The notes below the pieces were generated by a model, which worked only from the letters and a program-made list of their open reading frames with translations, had not been told where the DNA came from and did no database searches. From Desulfovibrio intestinalis (GTDB lineage Bacteria > Desulfobacterota > Desulfovibrionia > Desulfovibrionales > Desulfovibrionaceae), in the NCBI RefSeq assembly GCF_014202345.1, contig NZ_JACHGO010000003.1, forward strand, positions 62,001-126,000: a DNA stretch of 64,000 bases, read 5' to 3'. Positions 17,074-25,331 of this stretch are shown here, one piece after another. A program made the translations under genes and the position numbers. The stretch's first letter is position 1. Every line of letters begins with the position of its first letter.

Positions 17074-17724
17074 CTATTCCTTTTCCGTCCACTCCGTCTG
17101 CACACGCATGATGACGTCCTGAATGGCAGGCAGCTGGTCTTTGGGGCACACGCCCAGAAGCGGAGCCCCGGCGTCCATGTTGTCATTGATCTTGAAGTAG
17201 ACAGCGTAAATGACGCCGTCAGGCCCGGAGTAGTTAAGAGGCACTTCGCGCTTCATGCGGGACATGATGAGCAGTTCCATGCCGTCGCGCACGGCTACTG
17301 ACTGAGCGTCAGCCGCGCGGATTTTCTTGTCCACTTCAGGCGTGAAGTAGTACTTGGCGCGTTCAGGCGCACAGAACAGGTGCAGGGTTTTTTGCAGAAT
17401 GATGCTCTGCACCTCATCCTTTGTCAGCATATGCCGCAGCACGGCAAGTGGGGTTCCGGCCTGGACAAACTGGCCTTCAAGTTCGCTGTGTATCGTGCTT
17501 ACCTCACCCTTTTCAGAGGCGCAAATAGACTTGGGATTGCGCTCGCGCTCCAGCGTGGCAATAAGAGTGCCGGGCTTTTCTTTCCACTGGCCCTGGGGGC
17601 CAAATGTTTTGTCGCCCTGCTTGAGCCCCGCAAAAGTGACCTGCCCCGTATGCGGAGTACGGATAACGATTTCGCGGTAGGGAGAGGCTTTAATTTCGTC
17701 CAGCAACGAAGATATATTAATCAT
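17074..17724 (-). CDS. Biotin carrier-like protein with two tandem biotinyl/lipoyl-type domains
   Basis: The start is placed at ATG 17724 (216 residues). Two hammerhead-like units can be traced. The first (~15-97) ends EKGEVSTIHSELEGQFVQAG, but where a biotinyl lysine should be it reads ERERN (59-63), without a usable Lys. The second (~145-192) reads LLIMSRMKREVPL, then DGVIYAVYFKINDNMDAGAPL; here K158 in MKR occupies the place of the AMKM lysine. It is therefore probably the biotin carboxyl carrier of the neighbouring carboxylase, with a non-standard attachment motif and a degenerate extra domain. It lies downstream of the carboxyltransferase gene in the same direction. Confidence 0.65.
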   Translation of the reverse strand: MINISSLLDEIKASPYREIVIRTPHTGQVTFAGLKQGDKTFGPQGQWKEKPGTLIATLERERNPKSICASEKGEVSTIHSELEGQFVQAGTPLAVLRHMLTKDEVQSIILQKTLHLFCAPERAKYYFTPEVDKKIRAADAQSVAVRDGMELLIMSRMKREVPLNYSGPDGVIYAVYFKINDNMDAGAPLLGVCPKDQLPAIQDVIMRVQTEWTEKE

Positions 17725-17926
17725 GCTTGGTCCGTAATATGCTTGGCGCGTGTGCCGCCGGAGCGGCACGGGCGTTTGGGTTCTTTAATGTCTGCCCCAC
17801 TGGGCGCACGCTATGTTGTGTACTGACATATCTGCATAATCTGTCTGCAGCAGGCTGAAAAAGCGCCCGCTGGGCTCCCTGCTGCAAGCGGCAGGGAACC
17901 ATGCCATATCCAGAGTTCGCCGCCGT

Positions 17927-18088
17927 CCTACCGATAGTACAAGTCCCTGCCACCGATGGTGAGCAGAGCGCGGCAGGTCTTAGGCCCGCAGGGCCTTAGA
18001 GATGGCGACAGTGACTGGTTACGCATCAGTATCACTACAGCACCGCCTACCGATAGTACAAGTTCCTGCCACCGATGGTGAGCAGAGC
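17927..18088 (-). repeat. Direct repeat duplicating the 3' end of the carboxyltransferase gene
   Basis: Bases 17927-17969 and 18046-18088 are 43-bp copies with one mismatch, 119 bases apart. On the minus strand each encodes the gene's last residues, LLTIGGR(N/D)LYYR and a TAG stop. The second copy in transcription order (17927-17969) lies beyond the real stop and, because 119 is not a multiple of 3, in another frame. Between them is a 6-bp hairpin, AGGCCC-GCA-GGGCCT. Confidence 0.85.
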
Positions 18089-20296
18089 TTGCTTCAGGTT
18101 GGCCCGTACCTGCCTTCTGTCCCATATGCCCTGAATATGCCCGCGTGACAAGGCGCGGTAGGAGCGATGGTACTTGGGCGGGATGTCCATACCCGTGGTT
18201 TCTTTGATAACGCCGGGTCCGGCAAAGCCGATATTGGACGAGCGCACGGCGAACTGGTAGGGCGAGCAGCCGAGAAAACTGGCCACTGGTCCGGCGAAGG
18301 AGTTGGTGTCGTAGAGCACCATGTACAGCCCGCCGGATTCGATATAGCGGCGCACTGCCACCGTGCAACGCGGCATCTGTATGACGCCGTGGGTTCCTTC
18401 CTGAATACGAATGCCAGCCGTGCCGTGCACATAGGCAAGGAACGGATACCGCTTCTTGGCTGCGCGCTGGGCGGCTTCCACAAACTTGTAGCCCTCGGCA
18501 GCGCCAACGGAACCACCGCGGAAGGTGCCCATAAGCATGGCCACCACCATCTTGGTGTTGTCTATGCGGGCCTCAAAGGTCATGCAACCGCTCTTGGCCC
18601 CGGTCTTTTTTTGCGCTGCGCTGATGCGGTCGTTGAAATCGGGGAAGTCCAGAGGATTGCCCGCTTCAATTTCACTGTTGAACTCAAAAACAGAACCGGG
18701 ATCAAAGACGTTTTTAACGTACCATTCCGGCTCCATAGGAAAGTGGTAGCCGCAATGGCTGCACACGCCCGCAAACTCCGCAAAAAGGTCCGGTCCCCAC
18801 AGGTCAAGGCAGCCGTAAGAAGCGCTGTTGGGGCAGGTGACCGCACGGTCTGTCTTGTAACGCGGGGAGATATAGTTCCACTTGAGACGGCGCGAGTCGT
18901 CGGCCCAGGTAGAAAGGGCCATGAGTTCCTTGGCCTTGCTGTCTTGTTTGCTGGGCAGCTTGTGGGTGAGTTTGTGCCAGGGAGCCAGCAGGCGGCCCTT
19001 GAACACTTCCCATTCGTTGTCCATTTCTTCCATAAAGGTGCGGATGCGCATCTGGTGCTTACGATAGAAATCGTACTTGAAGCTCACCCAGGGTTTGGAA
19101 ATCCAGTCCCAGGTTGCGCCGGCCAGCTTGGTGATGAAGGGCCTGCGGTCGCGGGCGGCCTGACGCGAAAGGCGCAGGAACTTCTGCTGGCGTTTTTCAC
19201 GCAGGCAGTCCTTGGCCTTGGATGAAAGCCCCCAGCGGGTGTGCATTTCGTCCAGGTTGGCGTCGGGCTTGCGCAGGCGAGACAGGGCCAGGCCCTTGAA
19301 AATGGGCATCTTGCGGGTAGAGACCACCACTTCGTCGGTTGCGCGAATGACTTCCTGCCGCAGACTGCGGAAGAAATCAAAGTGCCAGGGGCGCGCGCCC
19401 AACGGTGGTTCCTGCACAATGCGGTCAATGTAGCCGAACTTGAAGTTGTCCTGCGCGGTGATCTTGAGATTCTGGGCGCAGTGCTCGATAAGTTCGGGCG
19501 CGGCACGTTCCCCGGATTTGAGGCGGCCTTCAATGGCGGCGGCACCTTCGGGAGAAATAACCGAATAGTAACCGTGCGAAAGCATGAGCCTCTTGTCGGC
19601 GAGGCCAATAGCCTCGGCGCCGCCCGAACCGCCTTCGGATATCACGGCAATGACGGGAACCCGCAGGCCAGCCATGCTGTAGATATTGCGGGCGATCTGC
19701 TGGGCCGCGCCGGGGTAGTCCTCAATGGGATACGAACCGGGCGTGAAGATATAGGCATGAATTGGAATGCCCTCGGTTTCGGCCACGCGCATATACTGCT
19801 GCGCCTTGGCGTTGCCCCAGGGTTTGACCGAGCCGCCGTTGCGGAATTCCGCGCCGTGGCCTTTTTCCTGCCCGATGACCATGACAGACTGGGTGTAGGT
19901 TTTTTTGCCGCGCCGTCTAGTAATGACAGCCCGGGCAATAAGCATGCTGGGGTCAAGGCTGTGCTCGTCCTGCCCGCCGACCTCGGTAAAGTTGTCGTAG
20001 ACGTTTTCCAGAATATCGCGCAGGCAGACGCGCTGCGGATGGCGTACAATGCGCACCTTGTCCATGGGAGTGATGCTGCCTTCAAGGCGGCGCTCCACAT
20101 AGCTGAAAAGGTCTTCTACCGTGGCCAGTTCGGCATAGGGATCTTCAACTTCCCCAGCACGAACGCGCGTCGCAAAAGAGGTGAGCTTTTCTTCCAGCAA
20201 TTGTGCATTGTCTTTATGCTTGCCTGCAAAAATGTCCACCAGATAGCTAAGCCTGTCGCGCAGGCTCTGGATGCGTTTTTCTATGTTATTATCCAT
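18047..20296 (-). CDS. Fused acetyl-CoA carboxylase carboxyltransferase, alpha then beta
   Basis: The protein has 749 residues. The N-terminal half is AccA-like: VMVIGQEKGHG, then GSYPIEDYPGAAQQIARNI, then ISEGGSGGAEAIGLADKRLML and YSVISPEGAAAI. After a basic, Arg/Lys-rich linker (~340-470), the AccD-like half begins with a zinc ribbon of spacing C-x7-C-x15-C-x2-C near residues 485-512. It continues with GTFRGGSVGAAEG and AGIRIQEGTHGV. It should transfer the carboxyl group from biotin to acetyl-CoA (or another acyl-CoA), giving malonyl-CoA for fatty-acid synthesis. The alpha-before-beta order and the wide first Cys spacing are unusual. The 3' end is duplicated just downstream. Confidence 0.85.
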   Translation of the reverse strand: MDNNIEKRIQSLRDRLSYLVDIFAGKHKDNAQLLEEKLTSFATRVRAGEVEDPYAELATVEDLFSYVERRLEGSITPMDKVRIVRHPQRVCLRDILENVYDNFTEVGGQDEHSLDPSMLIARAVITRRRGKKTYTQSVMVIGQEKGHGAEFRNGGSVKPWGNAKAQQYMRVAETEGIPIHAYIFTPGSYPIEDYPGAAQQIARNIYSMAGLRVPVIAVISEGGSGGAEAIGLADKRLMLSHGYYSVISPEGAAAIEGRLKSGERAAPELIEHCAQNLKITAQDNFKFGYIDRIVQEPPLGARPWHFDFFRSLRQEVIRATDEVVVSTRKMPIFKGLALSRLRKPDANLDEMHTRWGLSSKAKDCLREKRQQKFLRLSRQAARDRRPFITKLAGATWDWISKPWVSFKYDFYRKHQMRIRTFMEEMDNEWEVFKGRLLAPWHKLTHKLPSKQDSKAKELMALSTWADDSRRLKWNYISPRYKTDRAVTCPNSASYGCLDLWGPDLFAEFAGVCSHCGYHFPMEPEWYVKNVFDPGSVFEFNSEIEAGNPLDFPDFNDRISAAQKKTGAKSGCMTFEARIDNTKMVVAMLMGTFRGGSVGAAEGYKFVEAAQRAAKKRYPFLAYVHGTAGIRIQEGTHGVIQMPRCTVAVRRYIESGGLYMVLYDTNSFAGPVASFLGCSPYQFAVRSSNIGFAGPGVIKETTGMDIPPKYHRSYRALSRGHIQGIWDRRQVRANLKQALLTIGGRNLYYR

Positions 20297-20311
20297 AACT
20301 CGCGTATGCCG

Positions 20312-20494
20312 CTAAACGGGTTTTTTAAGAAAGTTTGAGTAGGACGAGTGCAGGGCAGCCAAGGGCTTGTTGCCGAGCATGCGGTCTTTTACGGCCAGCA
20401 TAGTGGCGGGGCCTTCAAGATTGCGCATGACAAGGCTGCTGTGCGCTACGCACAGGCCCGGCAGGATGTTCAGCTCAACGCCGGCGTCACTCAT
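20312..20494 (-). CDS. Small protein between carboxylase genes
   Basis: The 60-residue frame MSDAGVELNILPGLCVAHSS... fills the only gap in the carboxylase cluster (between 20296 and 20536). It is in frame with, and 12 codons after, the biotin carboxylase stop. Third codon positions are strongly G/C, like the flanking genes, which argues for real coding. There is no clear ribosome site at ATG 20494. A stronger site (AAAGGAA) serves ATG 20519 in another frame, whose short product ends at a TGA overlapping this start, so translational coupling is possible. No domain is recognised. Confidence 0.5.
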   Translation of the reverse strand: MSDAGVELNILPGLCVAHSSLVMRNLEGPATMLAVKDRMLGNKPLAALHSSYSNFLKKPV

Positions 20495-20535
20495 AATTTT
20501 GGCCCAAGGGTGTACCCATGTTCATTTCCTTTCGG

Positions 20536-21987
20536 TCAAAAGCGGAGAATCCGCCCGGTATTGGCCGCCAAAAAATTAACGTTGGATTTTAAGCCTTCGC
20601 CCGCACCATTGTGCCCTTCAAGACGCAGGTCATTCAAAAACTCAAGGCCGCGGGCCTTGGCTTCTTCCAGATCTTTGCCCCAAATAATGGCAAGCGCCAG
20701 ATTCGGGTCAAATTCCGTGGGAATTTCATACGGTTCGTCAGTGGGAACATGCGTGAGCATGGTCAGCCAGGGCTGGGCCTTCCATTGGAAGCTTTCGATA
20801 CGGCCCACCCAGGGGGTGAAGTTGGTGTCGGGATCTTCAGCGATAAGGCGGTACTCTATGCCAACACCGTGAAAGGTTATGTCTTTTTGATTGTAGCCAA
20901 GATTCTCGCCCAGGCCGATCCGTATCTGTTCAGCAATAATGTCCACATCTCCCTGGCCTTTGACCTTGGAAATGCGGGCAGAAACTCCGTTTTCAACCTG
21001 GATGCGGGTGTTGACTTCCATCAGGAAGGGTTCGCCCTTGCGGGTCACAATCCATTCCCAGGTGCCCACGTTGTCGTAGCCGACCTTGCGGGCCATCGTC
21101 AGGGAATAGTGAACGATATCCTTGAGAACCTTGCCCGCGTCAAAGGTGTATTCCAGTTCGTCGGGCACAAAGCCGGGGGCGACTTCAATACGTTTCTGCA
21201 AGCCAGTGGACTGGATGGAGCAGTTACGGGTGCCGAAGTGCACGGGATTCGTTCCTGTGCGGTCGGAAACTACCTGAACTTCAAGGTGGTTGAAGTCGGT
21301 AATGCGCTGCTCGATAAGCACGCCTTCGTCCTTGAACTGCCGCAGCGCGTAGCTGCGAATGCGGCGGTAAACAGAACGGAACTGGTCAGGATCGTACACT
21401 TCTTCAATGCCCATGCCGCCGCCGCCAGCCGAAGCCTTGACCAGCACAAGGGGTCTGCTGATGCCTTGCTGCGCCTGGAACTCAAAAATGCTTTTGGCAA
21501 TGCGCTCGGCTTCCATCTCGTCATAGATGGGACGGTCGGAACCCGGCACAGTGGGCACGCCAAGGCTGCGCGCGAGACGTTTGGTGTTGATTTTGTCACC
21601 AAGCTCGCGAATGATTTTCCACGAGGGGCCTATGAAGATGAGTTTGCGGTCGCGTTTGGCCACGCGGCGGGCGAAGCGGTAGTCTTCAGCAAAGAAGCCG
21701 TAGCCGGGATGTACGGCTGTGCAGCCCGCCTCATCAGCCACGGACATGAGTTCGTTGGCATCGTGGTACGAAGAAACGCGAAAGAGGCTTTTTTCGCCTC
21801 CTTCTTCCCGCGCCAGGCGCACATGGCCCGAAGCGGCGTCTTCAGCCGTGAATATGGCAGTAAAGGCCACGCCAAGCTTGCGGCATGCCTTCATGATGCG
21901 CATGGCGATTTCGCCGCGGTTGGCTACCAGAATTTTATGCTTTTGCAGTGGAATGATTTCCTGAGCTTTGTCCAAGCCTGTCTCCAT
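20536..21987 (-). CDS. Divergent biotin carboxylase (ATP-grasp), AccC-like
   Basis: The protein has 483 residues. The biotin carboxylase N-terminal domain (KILVANRGEIAMRIMKAC, HPGYGFFAED) is followed by an ATP-grasp domain with LVKASAGGGGMGI, then LQKRIEVAPGF, MEVNTRIQVEN and a C-terminal EYRLIAEDPDTNF. These keep the ATP-binding lysine and the N-x-R-x-Q-V-E bicarbonate site. The usual HPVTE after QVE is replaced by NGVSA, so the enzyme belongs to a diverged branch. It carboxylates biotin on a carrier, likely the tandem-domain protein at 17074-17724. It is the first gene of the cluster; no biotin carrier domain is fused to it. Confidence 0.85.
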   Translation of the reverse strand: METGLDKAQEIIPLQKHKILVANRGEIAMRIMKACRKLGVAFTAIFTAEDAASGHVRLAREEGGEKSLFRVSSYHDANELMSVADEAGCTAVHPGYGFFAEDYRFARRVAKRDRKLIFIGPSWKIIRELGDKINTKRLARSLGVPTVPGSDRPIYDEMEAERIAKSIFEFQAQQGISRPLVLVKASAGGGGMGIEEVYDPDQFRSVYRRIRSYALRQFKDEGVLIEQRITDFNHLEVQVVSDRTGTNPVHFGTRNCSIQSTGLQKRIEVAPGFVPDELEYTFDAGKVLKDIVHYSLTMARKVGYDNVGTWEWIVTRKGEPFLMEVNTRIQVENGVSARISKVKGQGDVDIIAEQIRIGLGENLGYNQKDITFHGVGIEYRLIAEDPDTNFTPWVGRIESFQWKAQPWLTMLTHVPTDEPYEIPTEFDPNLALAIIWGKDLEEAKARGLEFLNDLRLEGHNGAGEGLKSNVNFLAANTGRILRF

Positions 21988-22147
21988 ATGCGGCGCTTCA
22001 AAGGCGCAAATAGTTGTTGTCTGTTCGTTCCGGTGCTGTTGCGGGGGCCGCGAACAGCCGGGTTCAGGTCAAACCGCTGGTTTGTCCTTGTAGGACAGGG
22101 CCGGGCGGGATATACAGAGTGTGTATCAAATAAGTGTACGCACTTTT

Positions 22148-22165
22148 CGTGTGAAAATCCACACG
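22148..22165. promoter_or_regulatory. Candidate operator dyad between accC-like and PNP genes
   Basis: A perfect 6-6-6 inverted repeat, CGTGTG-AAAATC-CACACG, lies in the spacer between divergent genes. Spacing of two 6-base arms is typical of CRP/FNR-family sites, though the arms do not match the known TTGTGA core. Confidence 0.3.
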
Positions 22166-22253
22166 CACTGTTGCAGTGCAGGTGAAAAAAATCGCGCACC
22201 CGCCGTGGCTATTGCATTGCGGCCGTTTGCACGACCAAAACAGGAGGGATAAT

Positions 22254-23174
22254 ATGCAAAATCCGCAGGAAGTCCAGTCCGTGGCAGCGGCCCTGCGCAA
22301 GGCTCTGGCGGCATCTGCCTGCACATTTTCGCAACCTGCGGGAATGCGCAAAATATCCTGTAGTGCCACTGGCGCGGTAGAAAATAACGCCTCGCCCATT
22401 GGTCTTATATTGGGCACCGGCCTTTCGGGGCTGGCTGACAGGCTTGCGGAGCGGGTGGCCATACCTTACTCAGATCTGCCCGGTTTCCCCGAGTCCAGTG
22501 TGGATTCGCATGTGGGCGCATTTGTTTGTGGGCGTTTTCCCACCTCATGTGGTGAAGACGATGCACAAGGGCGGCCCGTGCTTATCCAGCAGGGGCGATG
22601 TCATCTGTACGAGGGGCGCACCCCGGCTGAGGTGTGCATGGGTGTGCGCGTTATGGCGGCGATGGGTGTAAAAACGCTTATCATCACCAACGCGGCCGGA
22701 GCTCTCAACCCCACCTTTGACGCCGGGTCCGTCATGTGCATGACAGACTTTATCAACCACACGGGGCATTCGCCCTTGATTGGCTGTAACTGCGACCCGT
22801 GGGGACAGCGTTTTCCCGACATGAGCATGCCCTTTGATGCGGATCTGCGGTCTTTGGCGATGGAAACCGCCGCTAAAATGGGCCTGCGGCTTGAGCGCGG
22901 CGTGTATATTGGTGTGCGCGGGCCGGAAATGGAAACCCCGGCAGAGACGCGCATGTACCGGCAGTGGGGTGCAGACGCCGTGGGCATGAGCACGGTGCTT
23001 GAAGTTATTGCCGCACGTCATTTGGGCATGCGTGTGCTTGGTCTTTCCTGTTTGTCAAATAAAAATTTACCAGACTGTATGACCCCGGCTCCCTTGGAAG
23101 AAATCATTCTTGTTGCTGCTCAGGCGGGCAAAAATCTGGGTCGGCTCATACGGGCAATGGTGACAAAACTTTGA
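22254..23174 (+). CDS. Purine nucleoside phosphorylase (inosine/guanosine type)
   Basis: Start ATG 22254 follows CAGGAGG (306 residues). The family pattern is clear: GLILGTGLSGLADRL, the LPGFPESSVDSHVG region, HLYEGRTPAEVCMGVRVMAAMG, ITNAAGALNP, YIGVRGPEMETPAETRMYR and GADAVGMSTVLEVIAARH. It phosphorolyses purine nucleosides to base and ribose 1-phosphate in salvage. The first ~45 residues, before the glycine-rich phosphate loop, are longer than usual and contain a Cys-rich bit of no known role. typA begins 58 bases downstream on the same strand and may be co-transcribed. Confidence 0.92.
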   Translation: MQNPQEVQSVAAALRKALAASACTFSQPAGMRKISCSATGAVENNASPIGLILGTGLSGLADRLAERVAIPYSDLPGFPESSVDSHVGAFVCGRFPTSCGEDDAQGRPVLIQQGRCHLYEGRTPAEVCMGVRVMAAMGVKTLIITNAAGALNPTFDAGSVMCMTDFINHTGHSPLIGCNCDPWGQRFPDMSMPFDADLRSLAMETAAKMGLRLERGVYIGVRGPEMETPAETRMYRQWGADAVGMSTVLEVIAARHLGMRVLGLSCLSNKNLPDCMTPAPLEEIILVAAQAGKNLGRLIRAMVTKL

Positions 23175-23232
23175 AAAATGCGTACAAGCGCTGCCCGGAC
23201 ACTATTTTTTTCTACCAAAAGGCAATCGCCCC

Positions 23233-25062
23233 ATGCAGCACAATGACTCACTTCGCAATGTCGCCATTATAGCACACGTTGACCACGGCAAGACCACTCT
23301 TGTGGACGCTCTCTTCAAACAGGGCGGCGTTCTTCGCGCTGGTCAGCAACTTGATGACCGCGTCATGGATAATATGGACCTGGAACGCGAACGCGGCATC
23401 ACCATCGCCGCCAAGAACTGCGCGGTCTCGTGGAACGGCGTCAAGATCAACATTATTGACACGCCCGGCCATGCCGACTTTGGCGGTGAAGTGGAGCGCT
23501 CGCTCTCTATGACCACTGGCGCCATTCTGCTGGTGGACGCTTCTGAAGGGCCATTGCCCCAGACCCGCTTTGTGCTGCGCAAAACCCTTGAAGCCGGGCT
23601 GCCCGTGGTTGTGGTCATCAACAAGATCGACCGCAAGGACGCCCGCCCTCAGGAAGTGCTTAACGAAGTCTATGACCTGTTCATCGACCTCGACGCCAGC
23701 GAAGCGCAGCTGGAATTTCCGGTTCTTTACGCCATTGGCCGCCAGGGCGTGGCCATGAACAATATCGACGACGAGCAGAAAGACCTGTCGCCGCTGTTTG
23801 AAGCCATCCTGAAGCACATCAATGGCCCGCAGCATGACCCCGAGCAGCCTTTCCAGATGCTTGTGGCCGACCTTGACTACTCCGACTACCTTGGCCGTCT
23901 GGCCGTGGGCCGCATCATGCACGGCCAGGTGCAGAGCAAAGACTCTCTTGCCTGCATTGGCGAAGACGGCCAGCCCCGTCCCCTGCGCGCCACCAAGCTT
24001 CAGGTGTACGACGGTCTGCAACTGGCCGAAGTGGAAACAGCCCAGCCCGGCGATATCGTCGTGCTGGCGGGTATTGAAGACGTCACCATTGGCGACACCA
24101 TCTGTACCCGCGACAATCCGCGTGCCCTGCCGCGCATCCACGTGGACGAACCCACTGTGGCCATGCGCTTTGGCATCAACACCTCGCCCCTGTCGGGCCG
24201 TGAAGGCAAGCTGGTTCAGAGCCGCGCCATCCACGACCGTCTGGTCAAGGAAACCCTGCGTAACGTGGCCGTGCGTGTTGAAGACACCGCAGACCGCGAC
24301 GCTTTTCTGGTCAAGGGCCGTGGCGAATTTCAGATGGCCATTCTTATTGAAACCATGCGCCGCGAAGGCTTCGAGCTTTCTGTGGGCCGCCCCGAAGTCA
24401 TCTTGCAAAAGGATGAAAACGGCAAAACCCTTGAGCCCATCGAACGTCTCTATGTGGACTGCGATGAAAACTTTATGGGCGTGGTTACTGAAAAGCTGGC
24501 CCAGCGCAAAGGCCGCATGGTCAACTGCATCAACAACGGCACGGGCCGTGTACGCCTGGAATTCAGCGTGCCCGCGCGTGGCCTTATTGGCTACCGCGAC
24601 GAGTTTCTTACAGATACCAAGGGCACAGGCATCATGAACTCCTACCTTGACGGCTACGAAGAATGGCGCGGCGATTTCCCCACGCGTTATTCCGGCTCCA
24701 TTGTGGCTGACAGGGCAGGCAGCGGCGTGGCTTACGCCCTGTATAACCTTGAGCCCCGTGGCGTGCTTTTTGTGGAACCGGGCGACCCTGTGTACGAAGG
24801 CATGATCGTGGGTGAACACAATCGTGACAACGACATTGACGTCAATCCCACCAAGGAAAAGAAGCTCACCAACCTTCGCGCTTCCGGCAAGGACGAAAAC
24901 GTCACCCTGACGCCTGTGAGAAAAATGACCCTGGAGCATGCCCTGCACTTTGTTCGTGAAGACGAAGTGGTGGAAGTGACCCCTCTTTCTATCCGTCTGC
25001 GCAAGTCTGAACTTTCTGCTCAAAAGCGGTATCAGACTGCAGGCAAGCGCAAGGGTAGCTAG
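23233..25062 (+). CDS. typA: TypA/BipA ribosome-associated GTPase
   Basis: The 609-residue translational GTPase has the normal length. G1 AHVDHGKTTLVD (~14-25), the GITIAAKNCAV switch I, G3 DTPGHADFGGEVERSL and G4 NKIDRKDARP are all present. The EF-G-like domains II, III and V and the BipA C-terminal domain follow (for example GRVRLEFSVPARGLIGYRDE). It binds 70S ribosomes and assists 50S assembly and growth under stress or cold. It stands alone or with the PNP gene upstream. Confidence 0.97.
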   Translation: MQHNDSLRNVAIIAHVDHGKTTLVDALFKQGGVLRAGQQLDDRVMDNMDLERERGITIAAKNCAVSWNGVKINIIDTPGHADFGGEVERSLSMTTGAILLVDASEGPLPQTRFVLRKTLEAGLPVVVVINKIDRKDARPQEVLNEVYDLFIDLDASEAQLEFPVLYAIGRQGVAMNNIDDEQKDLSPLFEAILKHINGPQHDPEQPFQMLVADLDYSDYLGRLAVGRIMHGQVQSKDSLACIGEDGQPRPLRATKLQVYDGLQLAEVETAQPGDIVVLAGIEDVTIGDTICTRDNPRALPRIHVDEPTVAMRFGINTSPLSGREGKLVQSRAIHDRLVKETLRNVAVRVEDTADRDAFLVKGRGEFQMAILIETMRREGFELSVGRPEVILQKDENGKTLEPIERLYVDCDENFMGVVTEKLAQRKGRMVNCINNGTGRVRLEFSVPARGLIGYRDEFLTDTKGTGIMNSYLDGYEEWRGDFPTRYSGSIVADRAGSGVAYALYNLEPRGVLFVEPGDPVYEGMIVGEHNRDNDIDVNPTKEKKLTNLRASGKDENVTLTPVRKMTLEHALHFVREDEVVEVTPLSIRLRKSELSAQKRYQTAGKRKGS

Positions 25063-25217
25063 CACGGCAAGTGTTTGTCTTGATTTGAGGCAGATGTACT
25101 ATCAATTTTGTGGTTGATTTTTGCCTCGAGCTGATAAATATTTTCACTGTGCATTTGATCTGGTTTTAAGCAACCCGCCCCCCCCCGCGGGCGAAGAACA
25201 GCAATAACGGTATTGGT

Positions 25218-25268
25218 GCGGCAATCCGTGCGGTGGCTATAAACGCCTCCCGCGGGTTGCCGCTTTTT
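25218..25268 (+). terminator. Probable terminator downstream of typA
   Basis: GCGGCAA (25218-25224) pairs with TTGCCGC (25257-25263), followed by TTTTT. An alternative pairing uses GCAACCCGC near 25171 with GCGGGTTGC at 25252-25260, so the region could form two competing structures. Confidence 0.5.
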
Positions 25269-25331
25269 GTTGTAGATACGCTCTCGCAACGTAACTCTGC
25301 TATTGTGCTCCGGGTGTGAGCGAGGTACCGC

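Noticed and set aside
17074..17724. Biotin carrier without a biotinylation lysine
   Set aside because: The first domain lacks it (ERERN), but the second domain has LLIMSRMKREVPL with K158 in the right place, so the protein is not simply defective.
23248..25065. 605-residue open frame on the minus strand opposite typA
   Set aside because: It is a by-product of G/C-rich third positions in typA; it has no ribosome site and no protein pattern.
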